From NCBI GenBank assembly GCA_022578965.1, contig MU400512.1, positions 434,001 through 498,000 on the forward strand: DNA of 64,000 bases. The letters run 5' to 3'. This DNA is from Xylaria sp. FL1777 (taxonomy: Eukaryota; Ascomycota; Sordariomycetes; Xylariales; Xylariaceae). Position 1 is the first letter of the stretch, and each line of letters opens with the position of its first letter. Of the stretch, positions 24,767 to 37,202 are shown one piece after another. The notes beneath the pieces were generated by a model. It was not told the DNA's origin. It worked only from the letters and a program-made list of their open reading frames with translations, and made no database searches. The position numbers and the translations under genes are program-made.

Positions 24767-26440
24767 ATGCCGCAGGGAACGTCCTTGGGTAGATTTGATA
24801 GATAATAAAAGCTGGGCTTTTACCATTCACCAAAACATCTTACAGCGATCTCGACGGAACCTACCAGTACACGCATCATGTTTGTGACCGACATGACTCT
24901 GTATTTACCTCAACATAACGCTACCCTGGCGCAGCGAATACATTGACTAGGGAGGCGGCATGAACGGCAACTATCGATGTCGCAAAACTTGCCACCCAGT
25001 TCTGTCGCTACATATGTCACGGATATTGGTGCCGAATGGCAGCCACCTAAACTGGAGGTCTATGTCCGATTCGCATGTAATCGGAACAATCCGAGCCAAG
25101 ATGTAGGCTTTTCAAGATCCTTGCTGCCCGAATATCGGTGAGAAACTCGGTAATGTACCGCATGAGATCCGTAGCTATTGCTAGCCACAGCTGAGTGAGC
25201 ATTGACAGGAATCCTAGTTCTACCCTATTTAAGGACTGTGCGGAAAGTAAGATGAGATACTGAGTCCGTCTATGGACGGTGTACTAGAACGGTAGTCCTG
25301 GTCCAACATCTAAGGTTTCAAGCGGTTGCAAGCTCGGGAAGGGAGGGAGGGAGGGAGGAGAGATTCCGCAAGACGGCAAGGTAGTACACCTCCCGTCGAC
25401 ACCGGACGTCAACACGGGAGTGCCTGGCCTCATGTATGCCATGCTCAAGTCAATCCTGCCTATGAACAACCGTATTCTATTCATTTGAGTTTGCACTCTG
25501 ACTGAATATTTGAACACAGTCGCGTGGACACGGGAACCTCGTCAAGACTCGGGCAAACCTTAGTAGCATCTTCTTTAGAACAGAATGACAATATCTCTAC
25601 AACCTTATTTTAACCATATCCTTACGCGGGGACAGGCAGTAAACCTTAGCTACTGTAGATACATCATCGGTTGTCATCCAGGTGTTTGAAGCTTATGGAG
25701 GCTTACAGCGTTTTCGTTAGCCAATTGCATGAACTTCACTTGCCACGCCCTCTACTGCTTACCATACCTATAGCTTCTATCTACAGCGACAATAACTTTA
25801 GCCCTATGAATGGACAAGATGGTGTTCCACATAGTTTCTTGGCTGCTGCATTAAACCGGACATTCCCATCTTCCGCCTCCGTATCGGAATCATGTTCTGT
25901 CTCTCTCGTCTTGGCGATAATTCGGAGGGGGCAGCCTTACTGATCACGTATCGCTCTACTTCTACATTTCTGCAATAACGGTATAGCTTGTTTCGCATGA
26001 AAAGGAAATATGATGCGAAAAAAAAATTCGCGGTGATCTGGGCATGGAATTTGAAGATAGGGCCTAGATCCGACGACGCATCCGTGTGGGCTACCGGCAC
26101 CAGTTAGAAAGAGTATCTATCAGTTACTATGTAGATTGCCTACAATAGATGATCTAAAACTGAAGTGTCCATAATATATTGCGACTCTATCTTCAATTGG
26201 ATAAAGAGATGACCGCGTATCCTTCCTATTAATGAATTTATCTAGCCCATATATGAATAGCTACCCAGACGCCATGTAAGAAATCTCATTGGCATTACCC
26301 GCTGCAACCTTAACTCCATGGACCGCTTCTTTGACGGGTCGATTTTCGGCACGTCTTTGGGCGGTAGTGATGCTGCGATGTTGTGTTTTATAATATCCTA
26401 GAGTCAACCCTGCTTGTCATGCATAATTGGTGGTAGCGAA
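24767..26440. other. Intergenic region between P450 and exporter
   Basis: 1.7 kb between two convergent genes. It includes a purine-rich (GGGA)n stretch at 25336-25360. Small frames only. Confidence 0.5.
25336..25360 (+). repeat. (GGGA)n purine-rich microsatellite
   Basis: Four to five GGGA units in a row within a purine tract, non-coding. Confidence 0.75.
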
Positions 26441-28514
26441 TCACTTTCGCTGCTTCTCCCAGCGACTTGTATCGAGCCGATGCTCACTCTCGAGGTCGCG
26501 AGTCAGGTCGACATTCTTGATGAAGAGGACGGATATCACAAGAGCAACGAGAGAGACGCCAAGATAGAAAGAATAGACCCCAGCAAACCCATACTTGTAA
26601 GCCGCCAACACATTATCCTTGTACTCTCCGGCAGGCAACGTATGTAATATGCTGATGTAGCTCTCGGATTCCTTGGCAATCTCGACTGGAAGTCCGAGCC
26701 ACTTAAGTTTGAGCGCCATTATGTTTTGGAATGTCGTACCACCGATGCCGACTCCCAGAGCCATGCCGAATTGCCGGACGAAGGCGTACATGGCAGCGGC
26801 CGCGGCCTCATCACCTTGTTTACACATCGCTTGCGAAGCGAAATTCTGGGCATTGAGGACAGCGCCTTGTCCGGTACCGATGATGAGAAATGTTACCACC
26901 CAGACACCAGCGGTGTCGTTATGGGGCCAGATGAGCAGCAATCCGGTACCGATACTCGCAACAACCCAACCGATACAGATGGCCCAGCGATAATTGTTGT
27001 AGCGTGTTACTAGGCGGCCGGATAGGATACCGGCACCCGTCACAGTTAAACTCGCTGGCAGCAATGCCACGCCAGTGTTTAGCGGGGAGTACCCCTTTAT
27101 AGATAAGAAGAAGAACGGGCAACTAGACTCCTGTATTAGAAATCACCACATTTCAGTACGTCGGTCAAGAACTTACTAGTACAATAACCCATATAACTAT
27201 TGGAAGGCAAGGGTGCGTCAGCCTCAGACAATACTCGCTCTTCACGCGTGTAGGAATGTTCTTACCACCATGCCCTGTATAGAGCCACATATATAGCCCA
27301 CGACTGATGAAGCATTATGATATAGGCTATGTCGTAGGAAAGGTTGTTTCGCCCACAGTTTCTCGTATACTAACGTGGCGAGGAAGCCCACAAAGCCTAC
27401 GATCAACGGGACCAAAGTTGAAGCACTATTCCATTCGAACTGTGTTTTAATAGTTAGCTTTATCTTTCTCGCAACGGCCCTTCACCACGAGCGTAAGGAA
27501 AACACTCAAGCACATTGTTCGCTTCAAGCACCGAATAAATATCGTACGTACCTGTGTACCACCCCAAGACACCGCGATGAGGAACGAAGTAACGGATCCA
27601 GTGAAGATAAATGACCCTATCCAGTCTATCCGCGTCAACTTCTCCTTGAGGCTGGCCTTTTTGGGTTTTAAACTCAATAAATATGGTACGGCGACCAAAC
27701 AAAACGCTAAAATGGGGAACATAAGATAGAATATCCAGCGCCAAGTTGTACCATGAACAACAGCGCCTCCGATGATAGGTCCAATGGCCAGTCCCAAGGC
27801 CCAGAACCCCAGACTGTGAACAGCCCTATTAGTGTGGATTCTGATATGGGATCAGGTGCCGGGAATCACTCACGTCACTCCGTACCACTTCGGACGCCAT
27901 CTGAGTGGTACGATATCAGTCTGAATCACCAGCCCCAAACTGTGAATCCCACCACCACCGACACCCTGTATAGAACGGCCGACTAGTAGCATTCCAATGT
28001 CTTTTGATACGGCGCAGAGAATGGTACCGATGGTGAAAGCGACGAGGGCGAAGATCAAGCAGCTAGGACGACCAAATACATCGCTAACAGCACATATGAC
28101 GGGCATCGTCACGGCATTAACGAGAAGGTAGGATGTGCCTATCCAGAAACCTTGGGTAGTAGTCGCTTTTAGATCTTGGACTATCACCTATTCAAGTCCC
28201 CGTCAGCACCATCTCGTGACATGGCCCCTATAGGATGGAGAGCTTACACTTAACGGCGTAATGATGATAGTGGCATCGAGGGCAACGATCAAGCTGCTGA
28301 TGGCGATTGTGAAGATAATCGCCTTCTCGTGCCTCGATGGCTTCCACTCAACTTCCGGTGGGCGCTGCGCCTCATCGTCGCCATTTTTCTGGACAGCCAC
28401 GACCGCCTCAGGCAATGGACGTTCATCGGTGCCATCCGAGTCTCGTTTATAGTCTGATACAGAGGGCGTAGCAGACTCTGTGGGCGAGGGGGTTGCAGCA
28501 GGAACGGCCGACAT
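26441..28514 (-). CDS. MFS drug:H+ antiporter (DHA2 type, 14 TM)
   Basis: Six exons on the minus strand: 28248-28514, 27874-28187, 27552-27813, 27266-27439, a 20-nt micro-exon 27177-27196, and 26441-27122; introns 60, 60, 112, 69 and 54 nt; 572 aa. Starts MSAVPAATPSP after a CACC context. A disordered acidic head of about 65 aa precedes the first span (IIFTIAISSLIVALDATII). The DHA landmarks are SDVFGRPSC (motif A variant) and GLAIGPIIGG (antiporter motif C). The micro-exon joins GMV to LYGLLYYCPFFFLSIKGYSP, the expected helix-8 region, which fixes the last acceptor at TCTAG. Using the ACAG eight nt upstream instead would create a stop codon right at the junction. It should export a toxic or self-made compound across the plasma membrane by proton antiport. 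The adjacent convergent P450 makes a joint role plausible. Confidence 0.9.
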
Positions 28515-30917
28515 GGTGACGACACTTTCGATGTATTTCAGCGACTTTTTCCGACACAAGAAAGTCTGAAAGATGAAGGTCGCAAGGCCCCTATCATCCT
28601 CCTCAGAGGCAGAAGTCGTCTAGGCGAATCCGGCATTATATGCCGTCTTGCTTCGCACGTCGTCAGTATGATGGGTGGCCGAAAGTCTCGAACGATTCCC
28701 GCCCAACTCTCACCTTCACATGAGAAAGGCTAATACCAACGGCTATCGCGTAGCTTGCATCCTGCATATCCCCATACCCCCATGATACGAGGGAACTTTC
28801 GAAGTATAATGCGCGGCCACTATGCTGCGCCGTTGTGGTGACATCATTTCTAGGTGTATCGTTGCATGTTGGTTTTTCTTCCAAATCTGCGATCAATTAC
28901 GAGTTAGATACAACCGCCGCCAGTGCATTATGCTACGCCGACGGTGGGCCATGCCTAGCTCTTCCCTATTAATACAGCCATATAAGTCGATTGTAACCCA
29001 TACAGTCAATTGCAGTTCATGCAGTCTACGATACAAATATGTATAAATTTAGCTAGCAGGCCTGCTCCTTTTTCTCTTATCTTTTACCGCTGCAAGCCCT
29101 TGTTTTAGGTAGGTAGGTTTGTATAAATAGTTGTATAAACCGCAATTGACTGGATGGCTACATGTATATTGGCTGTGTTAATAGCCATGGGGTAGGCTAT
29201 ATGGGTTGTACTGCGTATGGGACTCCAACTTTTTACTTGATACCCAATGGTCCTTGTTACTTTCTACTTTTTCAGAAAGTCTTGTGGGTGTGGTCCCAGT
29301 GGCCCTTCATAACGCCCTACGGTGTTCCGTCCTGCGATAGAAGCACGCCGCGAGAACACATGGCAAGTGAACTAACTACCTAGGAAGTCTAGGCAGATAG
29401 CGATTGTGGATAGATAACTCATTGAGTCATGACTTAGCCTATTCCTCTAGGTATTAGTCAACTCATTCTGTGCCATGTATGCCGAAGTAGAAGTGCGTGT
29501 GTTGGCTCTGCGATGTCTTAGTGCATGCATACCTTTGCGGCGTTGTCTGCTAAAAGAAGATACATATAAATTTATCAGCGAATGATATTCAGGTTATTGG
29601 GCCACACTCTCGCCTTGTGGGTAGATGCAAGGTTGGGAGACACTGATGATACCTACATAGTGCACTAGCCCGGGGCCAGTTATTATTGACCAAGGGTGGT
29701 CAACAGCTAACGAACTGATCCTTCTACATAATTCCGGGGTGCCATGCTTTTACAGGGTTACCAGGGCTACCATACATATAGTTCTGGCGATCAAATACCG
29801 TACATACACGTACATACACTACCTACATGTATGCCATGTCCAGGCGCAAGATTCTTATCATCGGCGATCGGTACCGGGAGACGCATTTCCCTGCACTATC
29901 CGGCAATTTTCGTGGTCTCGGTGAGTGCCGTTGATTCTCGTTCCCGCCTTAGCATCCCATCTCGCATGCCATATACCGGTACACTGAGGTGCAAGGAACC
30001 TCCTGGCACAATCTGAGTTTCCATACCTACAGCAACTACATGTTAGATGCTTCGGTCACATGATATGACATGCAAGTGACCTGGTTGGGTCTATAGTTAC
30101 TGATTTTGACTCTCAACTAAGGATATCAGAATCACCATCAACAACACAACTAGTATACTTGCTGGCTTCCACATAGAAGTCGCCTTGACACAACTATTAT
30201 CATTCGCTTTATAATCAAGCAACGTGAATCATCAAGTTGGGGTCCGCCCTCTTATCTTCTACAGTGTTACCATACCATCACGTTGTCATATCCTACCAAG
30301 TCGGCTATTCGTGCAACACAGCCCCAATGCGGAGGCGTCTTGTCCCATGTGCAAGTACAATGTACTAATTATATCTCAAATTAGGCGATATCGTTATACT
30401 TCATAGTCCTGCCGTGATGACTATTATGAAATACCTCTGCACACACTACTGCAAACTAAGTCACGTCGTCGAGGCTAACATTGTTAGGACACGCGGTTAT
30501 TTCTAAGGGAAGACGGCTCCATCGGAGCTAATGTAATATGTTGAAGTGCCTCTCCTAGTATCGAAACGCCCTTTGTACGAAAGGGGAAATAAAGGAGGCG
30601 GCTACTAAGGAGCATTTAACTGAACGGCGAACGGCAATCATAGTACGGCGCTAGGATATCTACCCGACTGGGTCTCTGTCAATAAGCCTCATGGATAAGA
30701 AGTCGGTGAGTCCAATAAAAGCATTATATAAGCTATACAGGATCCCAAAGTTCTTGTTTTGGCATGCATTCAAGTGGCACATGTTCCACTTCATCGCACA
30801 TGGCCGCCGTCGTGCATGTACATCCAGAGCTTCGCCTTTCGAACTTCTTCCGCGCTGAGAGCCAAATGTCGGGTAAGATAACATCAGGCCCCTTGCACCG
30901 ACTGGCCCTTGTTTGCA
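28515..30917. other. Intergenic region
   Basis: 2.4 kb, AT-rich, between the 5' end of the exporter and the 3' end of the first PTH11-like gene. No convincing frame; many short 'acatac/gtatgt' runs around 29780-29830. Confidence 0.5.
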
Positions 30918-32427
30918 TTAATGTAATATAACCCGTTGGTGTTTCTCGTGCGCCGCTTCCTCTGTACCCTCGACTTTTGAAAGATCTGGCACCGCCGTGG
31001 TCACCTCTGCCGTGAATTCTCTCGTGCGTAAAATGCCAGTCACCCCCTCGCATATGTGGTCATCGTGTGCGCCGGCGGCTGTAATCTCGGTGGTCGGTCC
31101 CCAGATCATGTCAACTGAGGATAGAGTTTCCTGCCGCGGTTGATATGCGCCTGAACGTGGCCGATTGGCAAGCACCATCTGTAGGGAAGGTTGTGAGGAG
31201 TCCTCGTCCGCTGTTTGGGTCCTCCGGGTACACCATGACAACAATGACTTGATTCTGACTTTTATCCCTTTGTCTACAAACACCCGGGGAATGGAGGGTA
31301 CACAGAAGACGAGGAACAAACATGTCATCTCGACTAGCGCCCACAGATACATTCCGGATTCTGTAAAGACTACGTCCTCGGACCCGTAGTAGACAAGCGT
31401 TACATGCAGACGAACCCCGGCGGATAGACAAGCCCTGTGGATTTTCAGCGTAAGAAGCAGCATCTCTCTCAAATGAAGGTTCTTTCTCACTTACAGAGAT
31501 CCAATCGTAAAGACCAGAGCCACGCCAAATTTTTTCTTGGTGGACATGTGAAGAGTCCATATGGCTCTTTGTGGAAGGACAAGGATAATGATATCTGCTA
31601 TAAGGTTGATGGCAGCTACCGGGATGTAGATCAATTTCCCATCTATACATCTACCTTCCCATATCGTAATATCCCATATCTTGCGATGTGGGACACAAGA
31701 AAGGTTCTCGGTGATGATCCAGCCAACATAGAAAAGCGTATGAACAATTAACAGAACAGATCCAATCCAGAAGAAATAGTTGCGCGTGCCTGGGGGCACG
31801 AAGATTCGGATCCATTCGAGGAGGATTGCGGCTTTGAGAGTGACGATAGTGCTAGCGCATAAGTTGGCCCCAGCATGTAAGAACTATCCAAAAATCAACC
31901 ATTATCAATAACTCCCTTCACGACAGCTTCCCAAGCATACAACTGTTGCGTACGTACGAACATAATTGTGCCCAGATCCTTCATACGGATGTCCCATTGG
32001 TGCACGAAAAGGCCGCTGAAATGAATCATCGAGATATCGCAATATATACAGCCGATGTAAGCTGCCTGCCCAAGTTAGATTCCACCGTCTCCTGAACAAT
32101 TAGCATGTTAGTGTCTTACCAACGCTATAGGTATCATATCTGCCTCAAATAGGTCAGTCCTAGTGATCACTCGTTATTCTCCGAGACATATCACTTACAG
32201 TCCTCGAGACGGAGCTTCTTTACACAGACGATTTTAGCATACGCTCTTAGCCCGATCACCGTAAGCGTTATTATTAGACAGGCCACGTTCGTGAATATTC
32301 CCAAGGAATTCCATCTCTGAGTCGTGTTGAAATCCGGCACCACCCCTGGAGGCGGAGGGAGGGCTGGACCGTTCATGATTTCATCCTGCTCTTCAGGAGA
32401 GTAATTGGATAGGTTAATGGACAACAT
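30918..32427 (-). CDS. PTH11-like fungal receptor (rhodopsin-domain, 7 TM)
   Basis: Five exons: 32199-32427, a 20-nt micro-exon 32120-32139, 31958-32065, 31495-31883 and 30918-31434; introns 59, 54, 74 and 60 nt; 420 aa. The extracellular N-terminus (MLSINLSNYSPEEQ) is short, TM1 is at about residues 38-62, and loop motif LRLEDY marks the end of exon 1. Family features follow: VHQWDIRMKDL in the first outside loop, LKAAILLEWIRIFVPPGTRN after TM3, C..HRKIWD.T..GRCID in the second outside loop, and FTIGSLACLSAGVRLH around TM6. The tail after about residue 320 is soluble and carries RRTQTADEDSSQ. Such proteins sense surfaces or nutrients in fungi; few have known ligands. No CFEM domain is present. 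The donor after TTC at 31957 (GTACGT) is chosen because it alone restores the family helix. Confidence 0.88.
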
Positions 32428-34902
32428 TCTAAACAAAGTTTGATATCACATCTCTGATGGGAAAAAGACTGGTTCCGCTGCCAGATAGTGTAGACATGAA
32501 AGTTATGTTTACGCTCAACATGGTCTTTTCGTAGGGGGGCCGCGGAGAATAACTCGCCTACGCATGTTACAGGTATGACGAGTTCATATCGGGTTTGCTT
32601 GCACTACCTACTGTATACAGGAACGAATATTGTAAATGCTGTACATGTGCGATGCCAACACAAACGCGCGGTTACTCTGGATACGAGCCTGATAACCCCA
32701 TCTATCATATATATAATGCTATAATACTCCAAATTTAATGAAGTGTAGTAATATTGAGTGCTCACATAAGGATGTGTGAAAACCAGATACTTTTTAACAT
32801 GCTGTGAAGTGGGTAGCGCTTACTTTGAGGCTGGTAGTTTGAGCAGGCGAAGAGATATCGTAACCTAAAAGACGTAAAACCTGCTCAAGATACAAAGATC
32901 GTGATGATGAAGTTATGCCCCTTACCTTGCACTACCTACCTTAATCCCTTGTGTTGCCTCGTGCCATACTAGCTGGCACGAGGTCAAAACCTGGGGGAAG
33001 TCTTAGTCGTACCAACCGCGATTATCACATTCCAATGGCCAGGCCCTGTAGTTGCAAAAGCAATTATGACAGTATCGCAAGTCACCACGTGACGTACTAC
33101 GTTGAACGTTGAACGTTGAACACACAGTTGTTTCCATCAATGGAGCACCAGGGAGGTACACGGTATGATAGACTCAGGGGACTCGCAATGCCTCGTAGCC
33201 AATGAGGCGCCTTCGTCTACTGATCGTGAATATCGTGAACCGGGTTATGATTCCTCGGAGTCATACGTAGTAACAAACACTATGGTACCCCTTAAATGTT
33301 GAATGAATGATAACTGGCTGGGCCTGTTGAGATACGTTGCCGTTAGATACACAGAGCCCTGAAACACATGCTGTCTGTTGTACCTTCTGATGGTGTATCG
33401 TGATTCCTCGACTCTCTATTTGTCTATGGTATAAAGATGTCGTCATGCACCATTAAGCGCTATATGAGGAATATCGACGGTGCCACTGAATATAAGCTAT
33501 TGCAAATTACGTTGTTCACCGAACGGTGGCCGTATTTTACTATAAGAGATAATCTTTATTCTTATGAAGTATTATGAGCTAAGCACATATTTTCTTGGCG
33601 GTAGGTAAACGTGAAGAAGTAGAATATAACAACTCAGGTTTGCGAAAAGAGTTTCAAGCATTCTTTGACGGAAAAGTTAACACATATAAAGAGTGTATAA
33701 TACCCCTTTATCATATGTATTTAAGATGCAAGTATAATTCTGCGACGACTGATATGTTTCTACGCATGGCAATTACTGTCTAAATAACACTATACAGAAC
33801 CCTTAGCTCAAGGGACACTACTCTGCCGTAACTTATCTTCTCAGACGTCAAAACCTTAGGATTCCTTGAGGGAAAGTACTATGGCTTCTTTATGGTTATA
33901 TATCTACATAGACAACATAGAAGACTGGCAGATGCGCCTCCGGATGTCACTTTGTTTCCATTGATTTGGCATCGACGCCTAACATGATAGACTTAACTGC
34001 TGAATAAGTTGATTGCCAGATGGGTGTCAAGGTTGAATATATGAACTAACTGTGGACGTGGATAACAAGCTTTAATGTTGGACTAAAGGGCGGAATAATT
34101 TCTATTGGTTAGTTTCTCCTGTGTGGATGTTGCTCCTTTTGCGTGCTTTGAGAAGTATCACGCGGGCGTGGTGTACTGGCATCTGATTCGTAGTTAAGTG
34201 CTCAAGTTGCGTACGAACCTTGGCGAGAGAGGATAATGATTGAATACTGTAGCTACCTGTATACCTCATCATGGCAAATTTATAAGACTAGGAGAAGTTT
34301 TCTTATAGTAGTTTGTGTAGAGTAAAGTCTATTGATGGTAAGATGATCTGGGTTCTTAGCCGGATGAGTAAAAAACATGAATTTGCCTATCATACACAAG
34401 TTGGCATGGAGAGTAGCTACCCGTCATTGGATTATAATAACGTAACCAGTAGTAATTCATCACTGAGCCACTAAGTCGAAGTCAAGTCCCAAAACTCAGA
34501 CGCCATCCCAATTTTCTTCATTACATGATTTATTTGCATACACAACAGGCATCCCACATTGGAGCAAGATTTCGTCGGTCTCATGTATCGGTCATCCTTT
34601 CGCTCGCACGAAAATTCCAATTCTCTTGATCCGTCGTATTTCCCCCATAATTCCAATATCTTGACTAGGGGGCCGTTTGTCGTGTGCCCCGAGATATGTG
34701 CGAATAGGGCCGTAGAGGCGTAGGGGCCCAACCCAAACCCACGAAAAACCAAACCATTCTTTCTAACTCCGGTCCCAGATGCTGATCGAGAATCCTCTCA
34801 TGTACCCGTAGTCGATACCTTATACACAGTCGTCACGCCACGCGGTCCTATATCGCATTCATAAACAGCCTCCAAGCGAACCACCTAAGTATGTCCAGAT
34901 CA
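32428..34902. other. Intergenic region
   Basis: 2.5 kb, strongly AT-rich in its middle (33450-34350). A 7-bp triple tandem repeat lies at 33101-33121. Frames at 33595 and 34471 lack ATG starts and motifs. Confidence 0.5.
33101..33121 (+). repeat. Tandem repeat (GTTGAAC)x3
   Basis: Three perfect 7-bp copies in non-coding DNA, next to a CACGTGACGT-like element (33087-33096) that resembles E-box/CRE sites. Confidence 0.85.
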
Positions 34903-35826
34903 TCAATCAGCCAGCTGTGTGAGCACCCTTATACTCAGTATCATGACTAATAAGCCGATGGTAACGATGATGAGGAAAGCGAAGCTGAACCACCCCATGA
35001 CGATAGCGCTAGTACCAACCCCCGACTTAACACTACCATTGCCGAAATCCTGCGCTATGATAGAGGCGGCCACGGATGCCGTGTGCTGCCACAGTACGGA
35101 TACCAGAACGAAGATAGAGGAGATGAAGATGATGGCCAAGGCGATCTGCGACACCGGCCGACTGGGGAAGGGCTTGATCTCGCGCTCCGAACCCTCGCTG
35201 TCCTCTTCCTCATGCCAGCCGGGAAAGGTGGCCAGTAGGAGAAAGCATACGAAGGCGAATATGATGGCGATGATGAGCAGGTACGGGAACACGATCTGGT
35301 CTTTAAACTGACCAGCCAGCCAAACGAGATTCAACGGGTCCTGATCGACTGATAGGTCGTTGGCTAGCGCCGTCGCATTGTTGTTGCATAACCAGGAGCC
35401 GCCATCCGTGTTGACACATATTCCGAAATAGCCGACACGGACTTGCAAGTGAGCGGATCCTACAATGTTGCTGATCGCTTGGTTGACATTGTAATCGACC
35501 TGCGCGGTGTCGGGAGTCGCCGTGTAATGTTGGTAGTATATGGAGAGCAAGAAGATGTCGGGTATAAGCGGCGAGGAGGATGAGCAGCCTGCTAGTAAGA
35601 GTGCTATTCGTCGACAGGTCAGCAGATGTGGCACAACCTATAAAAGAGCGGATGGTACTCACATAATAATATGATGGAGACTGCTATCAGAATCATCAAA
35701 ACATGGTGGTATCCTAGGAACGGTATGAACCCTACACGGACTCGTCAGCAGACAAAATTCACACGCAGCGTGCCTATCTGGATCGCACTCACGATACCAC
35801 CCCAACTGAAACCTTGCTGTTTCCAT
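34903..35826 (-). CDS. Fig1-family calcium/membrane-fusion regulator
   Basis: Three exons, 35793-35826, 35663-35731 and 34903-35603 (introns 61 and 59 nt), 267 aa. A 12-codon first exon supplies METARFQLGWYR. Four membrane spans are visible: about residues 20-40 (LMILIAVSIILLSLLLAGC), 135-157, 183-206 and 223-246. The first outside loop has GYFGICVNTDGGSWLC (92-107), the claudin-like G..GxC..W.C signature of Fig1, with Cys97 and Cys107 able to pair, and an NNNAT glycosylation site follows. Fig1 proteins act at the plasma membrane in low-affinity calcium influx, mating-cell fusion and hyphal growth. The inter-TM2-3 loop is acidic (EEEDSEGSERE). The upstream 1.4 kb is GC-rich and may include a long 5' leader. 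Confidence 0.9.
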
Positions 35827-37202
35827 TCCTCCGACGAGTATTGGATTCCTAAACTCGTAGTCTCTCTATCCACCTCCGTCCTCCCGGGGAGCGACGGCGT
35901 GGCTGGCTGGGGCGCGCAGCAGCGCAGGACTCAGGAATGCGATAGCGGTCGGCGATGGTCTGCGCGGACGAGATCGTGGAATGCGGTCGACGCCGAAGAT
36001 CTCGAGCCCTTTCGAATGGAAGTCCTGTCAGATCAATAGTGCACAACACAGATAAAGGCGGTGTGGGTTTGTTGACGGCAGTGGTCGGTGATGGAGGACT
36101 GGGAGGAATGCAGATGACAGATGACGGTGTTTGCAACTTAGTGAGAAGTTCAGTAGCTTTGCGGTCGCAGAGAGATTGGCAAAGCTCGTTGGAATGAAGA
36201 TGGACGCTGTCTCGGTGTAGAGATTTGGATTGCCGACAGCATCCAGGTCTTCGTTCACTGGTGGCCCTTCTTACGAGAAACAAGGAGGTTGATAGTTGAT
36301 AGATGATGGCTGTTGGTGGTTCGTGATGCGTAGCGAGTGACGACAATGACGATCCGGGTTGGAGAAGGTGGCAGGAGAGGTGGCACTCCCATTCGAGTTT
36401 GCAGTTTGCAGCGGACGCTCGGTAAGACCGGTGGAGGAGGTGGCAGCGCAGCCCAAGAGACCCAAGTAAGTAAATAAAAGATGTGGCTGGGTGTGGTTGC
36501 TGGGACGATAGCTTACCTAAGGCCCGAAGGGAGGCCAAGCCACGTATTGGATCCCCACCAAGCGCCCACTAAGGTCTCGCTAGCACCGATACTGGTTGGC
36601 CACCTTCAGGCTGGTCGCTTGGCTTTCCCTTTCAGGCAACACAGCATCGGCTTGGCGGCGGGGACATTTGCACAGTGTATCCTCTGCGTCGGAGCTGTTT
36701 GCTGGACCAATCAATTCATGTGGATGGCCTTTTGGGCCAGTTGTCGCGTCCACCCACAGCAAGACAGGACATGACATCTTCAAACAATACGAAAGCCTTG
36801 GTCAACAATTAACGCAACGTCATGAATTTAGCCTGACACTAGGTACTCGGTCTGGAATACTGACTACCAACGATCGGCCCCCCTTTTATTTTATTTTATT
36901 TTGTTTTTTTGAGGGTCTTCTGTAGCTCTCGGTATATCTAACATTCTAATTTATACCTACCTCATGCGGCCTAAGTGCGTAAGTAGGTGGTGTCCCCTTA
37001 TTTTCGTCAACATTCTATCATCTATGGAGTGTATTATCTAAGTGTCCTGTTTGCCTGAATATATATATACATCTAGTCTATACTAAGTGCCCCCTGAATA
37101 TCGATTTCCTGTCCGCAAATAAATTACTGGCTGATGACGATCGATTCGTCGGAGTCAGAACATTCCTTCGTTATCGACACTCGTCTTTTCTTCTTTTCTT
37201 AC
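35827..37202. other. Upstream region of the Fig1 gene
   Basis: 1.4 kb between the Fig1 start and the 3' end of the MCT-type gene. The GC-rich part 35830-36780 is pyrimidine-rich on the minus strand and likely contains the Fig1 promoter and leader. A 229-codon frame there has no ATG and is not taken as a gene. Confidence 0.5.

Noticed and set aside
27123..27265. Frameshift in the DHA2 gene
   Set aside because: At first the helix after GMV seemed shifted by one base, but a 20-nt exon with the TCTAG acceptor restores both phase and the family sequence, so no mutation is needed.
35849..36538. 229-codon minus-strand frame upstream of Fig1
   Set aside because: It opens with TTG, contains no ATG at all, is Ser/Pro/His-rich as expected for a chance frame in pyrimidine-rich leader DNA, and has no motif.
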